From Lactobacillales bacterium (GTDB lineage Bacteria > Bacillota > Bacilli > Lactobacillales > Vagococcaceae), in the NCBI GenBank assembly GCA_015654945.1, contig JAATGB010000145.1, positions 1 to 33,658 on the forward strand: 33,658 nt of DNA. The letters run 5' to 3'. A program made the position numbers and the translations under genes. Under the pieces are notes generated by a model. That model was not told the DNA's origin, made no database searches, and worked only from the letters and a program-made list of their open reading frames with translations. Below are positions 19,317 to 28,011 of the stretch, piece after piece (position 1 is the first letter of the stretch; every line of letters starts with the position of its first letter).

Positions 19317-19970
19317 TTATTCGACTGTTTCCACAAAAATATTATGAGCTGCTTTGTAACTAACATGAATAGTATTCCCTAATTGGTCTTCTAGAGAAAT
19401 CGGACCTTCGTATGCACCAATCTCTGTGATGGTAACTACGTCATGAATATGTAACTGAATCGTGACCAAATAATCCAGCAGTTCTTTTTCATCTAGCACA
19501 CGTTCAATACACACTTTTGTATGAAGTGGGAAATCTGCAAGTGTCTGATTAGACTTCTCGAAAATGGGTTCATCTTTAGGCGGAATCACACCGCCATGAG
19601 GGCAAGATTCTGGGTACTCAAGGTATTCTGCCAAACGATCTGTCAATTCTTCTGAAGAAACATGTTCCAAGACCTCGGCTTCTTCGTGGACAGCATTCCA
19701 TGAATAATTTAAATGCTCGACCAAAAAAACTTCCCAAAGTCGATGCTTACGCACCAAAGTACTTGCTTTATTTAAGCCGCTTTCAGTCAATTGAACACCC
19801 TGATAAGGAGAGTGTTTCACGAAGCCTTCCTTTTCCAATTTGCCAACCATTTCACTGACAGAAGCTGCAGAGACATTCAAACCTGAAACGATTTGCTTAT
19901 TATTTATTTTCTGTTCATTACCACCAAGTTCAAAAATAAGTTTTAAATAATCTTCTTTATTAGGAGTCAT
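19317..19970 (-). CDS. DtxR/MntR-family metal-dependent transcriptional regulator (manganese type, with C-terminal SH3-like domain)
   Basis: Cytoplasmic metalloregulator. Seen: an N-terminal winged helix (about 5-65, with recognition segment NVSAASVSEMVGKLEKEGFV), a dimerisation/metal domain (about 70-140) and a C-terminal FeoA/SH3-like domain (about 150-217). Metal ligands by alignment to Bacillus MntR are D7, H76, E99, E102 and H103; the position of DtxR Cys102 is Glu, the manganese-type set, while the MntR E11 position is Lys (K10). ESCPHGG (about 142) is the usual linker motif. The three-domain layout resembles ScaR, MtsR and EfaR. It is 105 bases upstream of zwf with its own promoter; no Mn transporter gene is nearby. 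Confidence 0.9.
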   Translation of the reverse strand: MTPNKEDYLKLIFELGGNEQKINNKQIVSGLNVSAASVSEMVGKLEKEGFVKHSPYQGVQLTESGLNKASTLVRKHRLWEVFLVEHLNYSWNAVHEEAEVLEHVSSEELTDRLAEYLEYPESCPHGGVIPPKDEPIFEKSNQTLADFPLHTKVCIERVLDEKELLDYLVTIQLHIHDVVTITEIGAYEGPISLEDQLGNTIHVSYKAAHNIFVETVE

Positions 19971-20015
19971 AAAAATTCCTCGCTTTCACTCTCCTATTTT
20001 ACCAAAAAAACACGA

Positions 20016-20024
20016 ATTATACCA
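20016..20024 (-). promoter_or_regulatory. Extended -10 promoter of the DtxR-family gene
   Basis: On the - strand TGGTATAAT is a perfect extended -10 about 46 bases upstream of the start codon at 19970. No good -35 is present, as is common for this class. Confidence 0.6.
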
Positions 20025-20131
20025 ATTTTAATCGAGTTCGAAGGTAAAAGAGAGTCGAAACAATGGGTAAATAAAAAAAGAAAATTTTGGGAAAAATGGA
20101 AAAAGATAACAAAATTTATGCGCTTTTTTTA

Positions 20132-20146
20132 AATTTTTAGAAAATT
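20132..20146. promoter_or_regulatory. CodY box upstream of gltB
   Basis: AATTTTTAGAAAATT matches the 15-base CodY consensus AATTTTCWGAAAATT at all positions but one (T for C at position 7). It lies 14 bases before the -35 of the gltB promoter. CodY control of glutamate synthase genes is known in Lactococcus; control here is inferred from the site. Confidence 0.65.
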
Positions 20147-20160
20147 CCAAAATCTTGCTG

Positions 20161-20189
20161 TTGCTATATCTACCAGAAACATGTAAAAT
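20161..20189 (+). promoter_or_regulatory. Probable gltBD promoter
   Basis: TTGCTA, 17-base spacer, TAAAAT (5/6), 57 bases before the gltB start codon. It lies in the 276-base divergent gap between the DtxR-family gene and gltB; the rest of this gap is AT-rich with no ORF of note. Confidence 0.6.
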
Positions 20190-20246
20190 ATAAAAAAATA
20201 AAAGAGTCATCTAAATTGACTTAATTAGCGAAAAGGATGGATCGTA

Positions 20247-23200
20247 ATGAACAAACAGATACCTTTACCAAACCAAACCATGTATGATCCCGCATTTGAA
20301 AAAGATGCCTGTGGAATGGGGTTTGTGGCACAAATTGATGGGATTTCTTCACATCATCTTGTGGATCAAGCGCTGACTGTTTTAGAAAGAATGAACCATC
20401 GTGGTGGGACAGGATCTGAGCCAGACACTGGAGATGGCGCAGGCATTTTAATGTCATTACCAGATATTTTTTTCCAGAAAAAAGCTGCAAAACAACACGT
20501 CTTGTTACCAGAAAAAGGAAAATACGCAGTGGCAATGTTATTTTTGCCACAAGAAGAAACAAGTAAACAACAAATGCTGGATGAAATTACGCAAGAGACG
20601 CAAAGACAAGGTTATCGTGTGCTTTGGACGAGAGAGGTTCCATTTGCCTTTGAAAATTGTGGTCCGACTGCGCAGAAGGTGATGCCGAGTTTTTGCCAAA
20701 TTTTTATTGAGAAGCCAATGGATGTGACGGTCGGCAGAGAATTCGAAGATCAATTATTTAGGTTACGTCGACAAGTTGAAAAAGTTTTTTCCCCGAATGA
20801 GCTAACGATTGTGAGTCTTTCTTCTCAAACAATTGTGTACAAAGGAATGTTACATGCCTACCAAGTACGGTTATTTTTCCCGGATTTACAAGATAAAACG
20901 ATGGAAACCTCCATCGCCTTGGTTCATTCACGCTTTTCAACCAATACTTTTCCTAGTTGGGATCGGGCACAGCCGTTCCGATTTCTTGCACATAATGGCG
21001 AAATTAATACGTTACGCGGCGCAGAAAACTGGATGCAAAGCCATAATGTCGAAGTTTATAATGAAGAAAACTCAGATTCAGCAAAATTAGAGAATTGTAT
21101 GGAATATTTATACCGCCAAGGAAGAGACATTCCACATGCTTTGATGATGATGGTTCCTGAAGCTTGGTCGAAAGAAGCGCGATTATCCGATGAACTAGCC
21201 GCATTTTACGAATACACCGCAAATTTTATGGCCCCGTGGGATGGACCTGCTGCACTTTGCTTTACTGACGGCATCCAAGTAGGGGCTGCGCTTGATCGAA
21301 ATGGATTAAGACCTTCTCGTTATTCGCTCACGAAAGACAACTTTCTTGTTGTAGCCTCTGAAGCGGGTGTGGTGGATCTTGACCCTGCAACGATTATTGA
21401 AAAAGGTGTATTAGGTCCTGGTAGTATGATTCTGGTTGATACGCAGACTGGTAAATTTATGCGAAATGAAGAAATTAAAGAAAAATATGCAACCGAACAT
21501 CCCTATCGAGTATGGCTACAAGAAAATTTAGTAACACTCGATATGCTTCATCCTGAAATTAAAGAGGATACCCATCTAAGTCCGGCTGAATTACAAACAA
21601 TGTGGAAAATGCACGGATATACGGATGAGGTGATTCGGACATTGATCGTGCCCATGGCAGAAAATGGCGAAGAACCGGTTATCTCCATGGGATTTGACTC
21701 GCCTTTGGCCATTCTTAGTGAGCAACCACAATCTTTATTTACGTATTTCAAACAACAATTTGCTCAAGTCACAAACCCGCCGATTGATGCTATTCGTGAA
21801 AAATTAGTCATTGGAACCGAAATGTTTTTAGGTGCGGATGGGGATTTTAATCAGGACTTTGCTGGAAATTGCGCCAAAGTGAAAATTGATAGCCCGGTTC
21901 TTTCAGAAGCCGATTTTATGAAAATTAAAAGTCTAGCAACTGAAGCACAAAAAGCACAAACAATCTCCATTCTTTACAGTAAAGGTGCGGATCGACCAAA
22001 TCGGCTGCAAAAAGCGATGGAAGAGTTTTGCAAACAAGCAGAAGAGTACATAGACGCTGGTAATACGATTCTAATTTTAAGTGATAGAGGACTGACAGAA
22101 GGAAAGTTAGTGATTCCGATTTTACTTGCTGTAGCTGGGTTGCACCACTACTTGATTGGCAAAGGCAAACGGAATCAAGTTTCACTTGTTGCCGATACAG
22201 CTGAGGTTTGTGAAGTTCACCATTTTGCAATGCTGATTGGTTATGGTGCCAGCGCAATTTATCCGTATGGGGCATATGAAACATTGCGTGATTATCATCT
22301 GGAAGCACAAACTGAAAAGTATCGAAAAGCAGCTGAAAAAGGCATTATTAAAATCATGTCGCGGATGGGGATTTCAACAATTGCTGGTTATCATGGCGCG
22401 CAATTATTTGAAGCAGTCGGCATTTCACAGAAAGTGGTAGCGCACTATTTCACTGGGACTTCAAGCAGAATTGGAGGACTTTCGCTAGATCAAATTGAAA
22501 AGGAATATTTATCACGTTATACGTATGCGTACGGCGAAAAGAAAAATGATTTTTTACCTTCTGGCGGTAGTTTCCAATATAAAGCCGATGGGGAGCATCA
22601 TTTGTATAATCCCAAGACCATTTATAATTTTCAAAAAGCGGTTCGCCAAGGTGATTATGCTTTATTTAAAGAGTATATTGAGCAAATGAATCAGGAGTCA
22701 CAGGAAACCCCCACAACCTTACGTTCTCTTTGGACGTTAAAAAGCAGCTTAGCACCTGTTAAGCTTTCAGAAGTGGAGCCAGCAAAAGAAATGGTCAAAC
22801 GGTTCAAGGTAGGGGCTATGAGTTATGGCTCACTAAGCCAAGAAGCACATGAATGTCTAGCGCAAGCGATGAATGCTATTGGTGCAAAGAGTAACAGTGG
22901 TGAAGGCGGGGAACATCGAAATCGCTTTAAACCTAGAAAAAATGGGGTTAATCTAAATAGCAAGATTAAGCAAGTTGCTTCCGGCAGATTTGGTGTGAAT
23001 ACAGAATATTTAATGAGTGCAGAAGAAATTCAAATTAAGATGGCACAAGGAGCAAAGCCTGGCGAAGGTGGACAACTTCCGGGCAATAAAGTATTTCCCT
23101 GGATTGCCGAAATTCGGGGTTCAACGCCCGGAGTACGGTTAATTTCACCACCACCGCATCATGATATTTATTCGATTGAAGATTTAGCCCAATTAATCTT

Positions 23201-24788
23201 TGATTTAAAAACAGTCAATCCTTATGCAGCGATTAATGTCAAATTAGTATCAAGTACAGGTGTGGGAACAATTGCAACTGGTGTTGTCAAAGCTGGTGCG
23301 GACAAAGTAGTGATTTCTGGTTATGATGGCGGAACAGGAGCTTCACCCAAAAATTCGATTCGTGATGCCGGCCTACCATGGGAGATGGGGTTGGTAGAAG
23401 CACACCAAACCTTAACCATGAATCATCTTCGTCAACGCATGACACTCGAAACCGACGGGAAATTAATGACTGGTCGTGATATCGCAGTAGCCATTCTTTT
23501 AGGCGCCGAAGAATATAGCTTTGCCTCTTTATCATTGGTAGCGGTTGGTTGCGTGATGATGCGCGTGTGTAACTTAAATACTTGCCCCGTCGGCGTAGCC
23601 ACCCAAAATCCAGTGTTGCGGAAATTCTTTGCTGGAAAGCCAGAGCATGTGATTAATATGATGATGTTTTTGGCCGAAGATTTACGGGAAATTATGGCTG
23701 AAATGGGCTATCGGACAATTGATGAAATGATCGGACATACAGAACATTTACAACCTAAATTTGTGGCAAAAGGCAAAGCAAAATCTTTAGACTTCTCGGC
23801 AATGCTTGGCACAACCTATGGCATTGAACGGAAAACAACGGTACCATTTTTAGCCAAACGACAATGGCAGGAATTAGATGCTTTTGCAGAAGTTGCACTC
23901 GCTTCAAAACAAGAAACAAAAATTCAACAACTGATTAATAACCGTGATCGAACAGTGGGGGCACGGATGGGCGGTTGGATTGCCGAGCGCTTTGGCAATT
24001 ACGAGCTTGCCCAAGGCAAAGTTAAGTACGAATATACGGGGACAGCAGGACAAAGCTTTGGCGCATTTGTGACCCAAGGCATGGAGCTGACCTTAATTGG
24101 CGAAGCCAATGATTATGTAGGCAAAGCGTTGAGTGGGGGACGTTTAATTATCATGCCGCCGAAAAATGCTGCTTATCAGACGGAAGATTCTCCAATTGTG
24201 GGGAATGTGGTTTGCTTTGGTGCAAATCGCGGGGAAGGTTATTTCAATGGTCGTGCGGGTGAACGATTCTGTGTAAGGAACAGCGGGGCCGAAGTCGTGG
24301 TTGAAGGCGTTGGCGATCATGGTTGTGAATACATGACAGGTGGTGTGGCAGTCATTCTAGGAACGACTGGCCGAAATTTTGCAGCTGGGATGTCTGGCGG
24401 TATTGCCTATGTATATGATCCGTTGAAGCAATTTCCAGCTAAATGTAATCTAGAAATGGTAGAACTATTTGGTCTGAATGAAAAGGGAAATGATGATTTA
24501 CTGAAAGAATTAATTGAAAAGCATGTTCATTACACCCATTCGAGAAAGGGTCAAAAAATTCTCGAAAACTGGGAAGAAGAAAAACAACATTTTGTCAAAG
24601 TCTATCCCACTGAATACCGAGAAATGGTCGAAGTAACCGATAAATTCAAAGCAGCAGGCTTCCAAGGCGATGAATTATTAACCAAGGCCTTTAACGAAGT
24701 GATGGGTATTACTGAAGTAGATCCAGTAATACCAACTGTCCAAACAGAAGCACTGCCACCAAAATTCACTGTGAAGGAGCGTCGATAA
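20247..24788 (+). CDS. gltB: Glutamate synthase (NADPH) large subunit
   Basis: Makes two glutamates from 2-oxoglutarate and glutamine, with electrons delivered by the small subunit. The 1513-residue chain has the full layout: a short propeptide ending before C22 (KDACGMGFVA), the Ntn glutaminase domain (about 22-430), the central domain, the FMN-binding synthase domain (about 830-1200, with GAKSNSGEGGEHRNRF and GYDGGTGASP) holding the [3Fe-4S] cysteines C1102, C1108 and C1113 (CVMMRVCNLNTC), and the C-terminal beta-helix (about 1270-1500, GEGYFNGRAGERF). The ribosome site is AAAAGGA. gltD starts one base after its stop. Named gltA in Bacillus nomenclature. Many lactic acid bacteria lack this enzyme. 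Confidence 0.98.
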   Translation: MNKQIPLPNQTMYDPAFEKDACGMGFVAQIDGISSHHLVDQALTVLERMNHRGGTGSEPDTGDGAGILMSLPDIFFQKKAAKQHVLLPEKGKYAVAMLFLPQEETSKQQMLDEITQETQRQGYRVLWTREVPFAFENCGPTAQKVMPSFCQIFIEKPMDVTVGREFEDQLFRLRRQVEKVFSPNELTIVSLSSQTIVYKGMLHAYQVRLFFPDLQDKTMETSIALVHSRFSTNTFPSWDRAQPFRFLAHNGEINTLRGAENWMQSHNVEVYNEENSDSAKLENCMEYLYRQGRDIPHALMMMVPEAWSKEARLSDELAAFYEYTANFMAPWDGPAALCFTDGIQVGAALDRNGLRPSRYSLTKDNFLVVASEAGVVDLDPATIIEKGVLGPGSMILVDTQTGKFMRNEEIKEKYATEHPYRVWLQENLVTLDMLHPEIKEDTHLSPAELQTMWKMHGYTDEVIRTLIVPMAENGEEPVISMGFDSPLAILSEQPQSLFTYFKQQFAQVTNPPIDAIREKLVIGTEMFLGADGDFNQDFAGNCAKVKIDSPVLSEADFMKIKSLATEAQKAQTISILYSKGADRPNRLQKAMEEFCKQAEEYIDAGNTILILSDRGLTEGKLVIPILLAVAGLHHYLIGKGKRNQVSLVADTAEVCEVHHFAMLIGYGASAIYPYGAYETLRDYHLEAQTEKYRKAAEKGIIKIMSRMGISTIAGYHGAQLFEAVGISQKVVAHYFTGTSSRIGGLSLDQIEKEYLSRYTYAYGEKKNDFLPSGGSFQYKADGEHHLYNPKTIYNFQKAVRQGDYALFKEYIEQMNQESQETPTTLRSLWTLKSSLAPVKLSEVEPAKEMVKRFKVGAMSYGSLSQEAHECLAQAMNAIGAKSNSGEGGEHRNRFKPRKNGVNLNSKIKQVASGRFGVNTEYLMSAEEIQIKMAQGAKPGEGGQLPGNKVFPWIAEIRGSTPGVRLISPPPHHDIYSIEDLAQLIFDLKTVNPYAAINVKLVSSTGVGTIATGVVKAGADKVVISGYDGGTGASPKNSIRDAGLPWEMGLVEAHQTLTMNHLRQRMTLETDGKLMTGRDIAVAILLGAEEYSFASLSLVAVGCVMMRVCNLNTCPVGVATQNPVLRKFFAGKPEHVINMMMFLAEDLREIMAEMGYRTIDEMIGHTEHLQPKFVAKGKAKSLDFSAMLGTTYGIERKTTVPFLAKRQWQELDAFAEVALASKQETKIQQLINNRDRTVGARMGGWIAERFGNYELAQGKVKYEYTGTAGQSFGAFVTQGMELTLIGEANDYVGKALSGGRLIIMPPKNAAYQTEDSPIVGNVVCFGANRGEGYFNGRAGERFCVRNSGAEVVVEGVGDHGCEYMTGGVAVILGTTGRNFAAGMSGGIAYVYDPLKQFPAKCNLEMVELFGLNEKGNDDLLKELIEKHVHYTHSRKGQKILENWEEEKQHFVKVYPTEYREMVEVTDKFKAAGFQGDELLTKAFNEVMGITEVDPVIPTVQTEALPPKFTVKERR

Positions 24789-24789
24789 T

Positions 24790-26229
24790 ATGGCAGATCC
24801 GTATGGGTATTTAAAATTTAAAAAAGTCGAAAATCCCTATCGTCCCGTGCAAGAACGGATCCATGATTGGAAAGAGCTGCAAACGCCTTTACCAACAGAA
24901 GAACGACAAAAGCAAGGCGCTCGCTGTATGAATTGCGGGATTCCGTTTTGTCACACTGGAGTCTTCTTTGGCGGGAAACGAGCCGTTTCAGGTTGTCCCA
25001 ATGATAATCTAATTCCCGAATGGAATGATTTGGTTTATCGCGGTGATTTCAAAAAAGCATGGGAAAGATTAAGTCGGACGAATCCGATTCCTGAAATGAC
25101 CGGTCGTGTCTGTCCTGCTCCTTGTGAAAAGTCTTGTACCGAAGCATTAAATGGACCGGGCGTCGCGATTCACGACAATGAACGCTTCATCATTGATCAT
25201 GCATTTGAACAAGATTGGGTCCGGCCAACTGGGATGCCTCAAGGACCGAAAACGGGTTTTAAAGTCGCAATTATCGGCAGTGGTCCAGCTGGGTTGTCAG
25301 CTGCTTGGCGTTTAAACCAGTTAGGGCATACGGTCACTGTCTTTGAACGCTCAGACCGTCCAGGGGGCTTGTTAATGTATGGAATTCCTAATATGAAATT
25401 AGACAAAGATGTAGTGGCACGTAGAATTCAAGTTATGGAAGAAGTCGGGATTGAATTTCAAGTGAAGACAGAAATTGGTGTTGATCTTACAGCAGAGGAA
25501 CTTTTTGCTGAATTTGATCGTGTAATTATTTGTACGGGAGCAGCAGTTGCGCGCGATTTACCAATTGCTGGCCGGGAGTTAAAGGGTATACGCTTTGCTG
25601 TGGATTATCTCACGGATGCGACTAAATTCGTTCTTGAAAACGGTAAAGAAGCAGTGGATCGAAGCCTAGTCGGAAAAAATGTGATTGTTGTAGGAGGCGG
25701 AGATACTGGAAATGATTGCCTTGCAACTGCAGTTCGCCAAGGCTGTCAATCAGTGAAACAATTTGAAATTAACCAAATGCCTCCAGAAAAACGCGCTGCA
25801 AATAATCTATGGCCTGAGTATCCGTTGATTCGAAAAATCGGCTATGGACAAGAAGAGGCACAAGAAACACAAACGGAACAAGTGAACTATTTTCAAACTT
25901 CAACAACTGCTTTTGTTGGTGAGAAAAATCAGGTGACCGGCGTGCACACAACGCAGGTGGACACAAACTTTCAACCAATTGCAGGTACAGAAGAAGTGAT
26001 GAAAGCGGACCTTGTCTTACTTGCTATGGGTTTTAGCGGTGTTCAAAAGAGTTTATTAGACCATTTAGATGTGGAAGAGGCATATGATGACTATTCGACC
26101 AATAATGAAAAAGTTTATTTAGCTGGTGATGCAAGAAGAGGACCGAGTTTGGTGATTTGGGCGATTCGTGAAGGACGTTTAGCAGCTGAAGCATGTGATA
26201 ATGCGCTGCGTTCATTAGTCTCCCAATAA
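24790..26229 (+). CDS. gltD: Glutamate synthase (NADPH) small subunit
   Basis: FAD- and NADPH-binding partner that passes electrons from NADPH to the large subunit. The N-terminal ferredoxin-like part carries two cysteine groups for [4Fe-4S] clusters: C46, C49, C54 and C69, and CPAPCEKSC (from about residue 112). Then come an FAD Rossmann motif (VAIIGSGPAGLSAAWRLN, about 158) and an NADPH motif (VIVVGGGDTGNDCL, about 298). It is 479 residues, typical. The ribosome site AAGGAG lies in the end of gltB, with one base between the genes, so translation is coupled. No terminator with a T-run was found after it; the next gene has its own leader. Confidence 0.97.
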   Translation: MADPYGYLKFKKVENPYRPVQERIHDWKELQTPLPTEERQKQGARCMNCGIPFCHTGVFFGGKRAVSGCPNDNLIPEWNDLVYRGDFKKAWERLSRTNPIPEMTGRVCPAPCEKSCTEALNGPGVAIHDNERFIIDHAFEQDWVRPTGMPQGPKTGFKVAIIGSGPAGLSAAWRLNQLGHTVTVFERSDRPGGLLMYGIPNMKLDKDVVARRIQVMEEVGIEFQVKTEIGVDLTAEELFAEFDRVIICTGAAVARDLPIAGRELKGIRFAVDYLTDATKFVLENGKEAVDRSLVGKNVIVVGGGDTGNDCLATAVRQGCQSVKQFEINQMPPEKRAANNLWPEYPLIRKIGYGQEEAQETQTEQVNYFQTSTTAFVGEKNQVTGVHTTQVDTNFQPIAGTEEVMKADLVLLAMGFSGVQKSLLDHLDVEEAYDDYSTNNEKVYLAGDARRGPSLVIWAIREGRLAAEACDNALRSLVSQ

Positions 26230-26281
26230 GTGCCGGCAATTAAACTAAAATAAATATTTATTGATTATTCGTCATATAGAG

Positions 26282-26310
26282 TATACTTTTTTGCAGAAGT
26301 GCGGTATACT
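26282..26310 (+). promoter_or_regulatory. Possible cold-shock gene promoter region
   Basis: Two TATACT -10-like hexamers lie at 26282 and 26305, with TTGATT at 26261 as a possible but short-spaced -35 for the first. Either would give a leader of about 115-145 bases before the start codon, a length typical for cold-shock mRNAs. Which one is used cannot be decided by eye. Confidence 0.35.
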
Positions 26311-26435
26311 AAGAATGTAATTTGTTTAGCAGCAACAAGAGGAAGACTATTTTACATCTGTTCTATATTCATCTTCTGTAGCGGTGGCAGTATTACAACT
26401 ATATCGTGCAACCTGCACAAGGAGGAAAATATATT

Positions 26436-26636
26436 ATGGCTCAAGGAACAGTAAAATGGTTTAATGGCGAAAAAGGTTTTGGTTTCATCACTCAAGAAGA
26501 AGGACAAGATGTATTCGTACATTTTTCAGCTATCCAAGGTGACGGCTTCAAAACATTAGATGAAGGTCAATCTGTAACTTTCGATATCGAAGAATCAGAT
26601 CGCGGACCTCAAGCAACTAACGTTGAAAAAAACTAA
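26436..26636 (+). CDS. csp: Cold-shock protein (CspA/CspB family)
   Basis: Single-stranded nucleic-acid-binding beta-barrel, an RNA chaperone. It is 66 residues, beginning [18 protein letters not shown], with RNP1 (KGFGFI, 13-18) and RNP2 (VFVHFS, from 26). The ORF track starts at GTG 26406, which would add ten non-family residues; ATG 26436 follows AAGGAGG (26419-26425) and gives the standard protein. A small hairpin GTGCA-ACC-TGCAC (26406-26418) touches the ribosome site. It stands alone between gltD and the dehydrogenase gene with its own terminator. Whether it is cold-induced or constitutive cannot be told. Confidence 0.97.
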   Translation: MAQGTVKWFNGEKGFGFITQEEGQDVFVHFSAIQGDGFKTLDEGQSVTFDIEESDRGPQATNVEKN

Positions 26637-26653
26637 TTTCATTTAGTAAATTT

Positions 26654-26695
26654 TAAAACTGGAAAGTGAGTGAAAACTCATCTTCCAGTTTTTTT
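26654..26695 (+). terminator. Terminator of the cold-shock gene
   Basis: ACTGGAAAGTGAGT (26658-26671), loop GAAA, ACTCATCTTCCAGT (26676-26689): a 14-bp stem with one mismatch and one G-T pair, followed by seven T. Confidence 0.93.
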
Positions 26696-26873
26696 GTGCA
26701 AATAAGTAATAAATGAAAATAAAAAGTTAGTCAGTGATTTTAGTTGGATTTATTGATTATTTGAAAGTGATGCGCAATAATAGTGAATAACAGTAAAATA
26801 TAGCAGACGATTATTCACGGGAGAAAGGCTAGTTTTTCTGATAAGAAAAAATGAGAATAGGGAAGTGTAAATC

Positions 26874-27797
26874 ATGCGTAAGGTAGGAATTATTGGTTTA
26901 GGACATGTGGGCGCAACAGTTGCTTACACACTCGTCACAGAAGGGCTAGTGGATGAACTTGTTTTGATTGATCAAAACGAACAATTAGCGTTATCAGAAG
27001 AATATGATTTGTTAGATGCTGTAGTCAATCTAACCAACAAAACAAAAATCATAATTCAAGATTATCAAGCATTGGCAGATGCGGAAGTGATCGTTTTTGC
27101 AGCAGGACAAATCAGTGCGTTGGGTAAGGCAGGCGACCGATTTAAAGAATTGGCCATTACGAGTAAAATTGTTGAAGAAGTCGCACCAAAAATCAAAGCT
27201 TCCGGATTTGAGGGAATCCTTGTAACGATTACGAATCCTTGTGATGTGATTGCAGCGTATATGCAAAAATTAACTGGATTTCCGACTAATCGAGTTTTAG
27301 GCACGGGAACAATGTTGGACACAGCGCGCATGAAACAAGCAGTTGGTCGTAAGCTAGGAATTAGCAGTAACAATGTGGGCGGCTATGTTTATGGTGAGCA
27401 TGGAAATTCACAATTTGTTGCGTGGTCAACTGTAACGGTGGGGAATCGACCGCTTTTAGAATGGAATCAAGAACTTGATTTAGCTGGCTTAACAGAAGAC
27501 GTTAAAGATGGCGGATGGAAATCTTTTGCCGGTAAAGGGTATACAAGTTATGGGATTGCAACCTGTGCTGCTCGGCTTGTTCGAATGATCTTAAACGACG
27601 CGAAAATCGTGATACCTGTTTCTACCTATAGCGAAAAAATGGACAGTTACTATGGACAACCTGCACTAATTGGAAAAGACGGCGTAGAAGCAATTGTTGA
27701 GTGCCAGTTAACGAAAGAAGAAAGGGCCTCTTTAGAAAGCTCAGTTGAAATTATTAAACAAGGACTGGCTAAATTGCCTTTAAATGCAGCAAAATAA
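26874..27797 (+). CDS. L-2-hydroxyisocaproate dehydrogenase / L-lactate dehydrogenase family protein
   Basis: NAD-dependent 2-hydroxyacid dehydrogenase, 307 residues. Seen: the Rossmann motif GIIGLGHVGATVA (5-17), VTITNPCDV, the mobile-loop Arg in AGDRF (R89), GTMLDTAR (D149, R152) and the catalytic His in GEHGNSQF (H176). GEHGNSQ and the AGQISALGKAGDRF loop, instead of GEHGDSE and the AG(A/C)PQKPGETR loop of true glycolytic LDH, point to the L-2-hydroxyisocaproate (HicDH) branch, which reduces branched-chain 2-oxo acids. The substrate is inferred, and lactate/pyruvate activity remains possible. It is a single-gene unit with its own upstream gap and terminator. Confidence 0.9.
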   Translation: MRKVGIIGLGHVGATVAYTLVTEGLVDELVLIDQNEQLALSEEYDLLDAVVNLTNKTKIIIQDYQALADAEVIVFAAGQISALGKAGDRFKELAITSKIVEEVAPKIKASGFEGILVTITNPCDVIAAYMQKLTGFPTNRVLGTGTMLDTARMKQAVGRKLGISSNNVGGYVYGEHGNSQFVAWSTVTVGNRPLLEWNQELDLAGLTEDVKDGGWKSFAGKGYTSYGIATCAARLVRMILNDAKIVIPVSTYSEKMDSYYGQPALIGKDGVEAIVECQLTKEERASLESSVEIIKQGLAKLPLNAAK

Positions 27798-27818
27798 GAT
27801 AGCGCTACTTATCCGGAT

Positions 27819-27850
27819 AAAATGATTTTCATAATAGAAAATCATTTTTT
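27819..27850 (+). terminator. Terminator of the 2-hydroxyacid dehydrogenase gene
   Basis: AAAATGATTTTC, loop ATAATA, GAAAATCATTTT: a perfect 12-bp stem followed by T residues. It starts about 20 bases after the stop codon. Confidence 0.88.
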
Positions 27851-27920
27851 ATTTTAAAAAACTGCAACATGTTCCGACAACTTTATTTCACTTTTCAAAA
27901 TTTTATTATAAAATGTCTAG

Positions 27921-27938
27921 ACTTTTAATTTTAAAAGT
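27921..27938. promoter_or_regulatory. Palindrome upstream of the 6-phospho-beta-glycosidase promoter, possible operator
   Basis: ACTTTTAATTTTAAAAGT is an 8+2+8 perfect palindrome ending 12 bases before the -35 hexamer. A repressor or activator site is possible; no regulator gene is adjacent, the nearest being the RpiR-type gene downstream. AT-richness makes chance formation possible. Confidence 0.4.
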
Positions 27939-27950
27939 ATTGTTTTTATA

Positions 27951-27979
27951 TTGATTTTCACTTTAATGATCGCTATAAT
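27951..27979 (+). promoter_or_regulatory. Promoter of the 6-phospho-beta-glycosidase gene
   Basis: TTGATT, 17-base spacer, perfect TATAAT, 32 bases before the start codon, with ribosome site GAAGGAG following. This is the best sigma-A promoter match in the window. Confidence 0.8.
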
Positions 27980-28011
27980 AAAGAGAATAAATGAAGTGAA
28001 GGAGCATTCAA

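Noticed and set aside
20221-20562. 113-residue ORF on the - strand opposite the start of gltB
   Set aside because: It is the complement of a clearly coding gltB region and the gltB promoter side, has no recognisable motif, and is a typical shadow ORF.
26249-26262. 14-base palindrome AATAAATATTTATT after gltD, considered as a terminator
   Set aside because: Pure A/T stem with no T-run after it; not a credible terminator, and chance is likely in such AT-rich DNA.
27885-27905. CodY-like sequence (ACTTTTCAAAATTTT) upstream of the GH1 gene
   Set aside because: Four mismatches to the consensus in a very AT-rich stretch; too weak compared with the gltB site.
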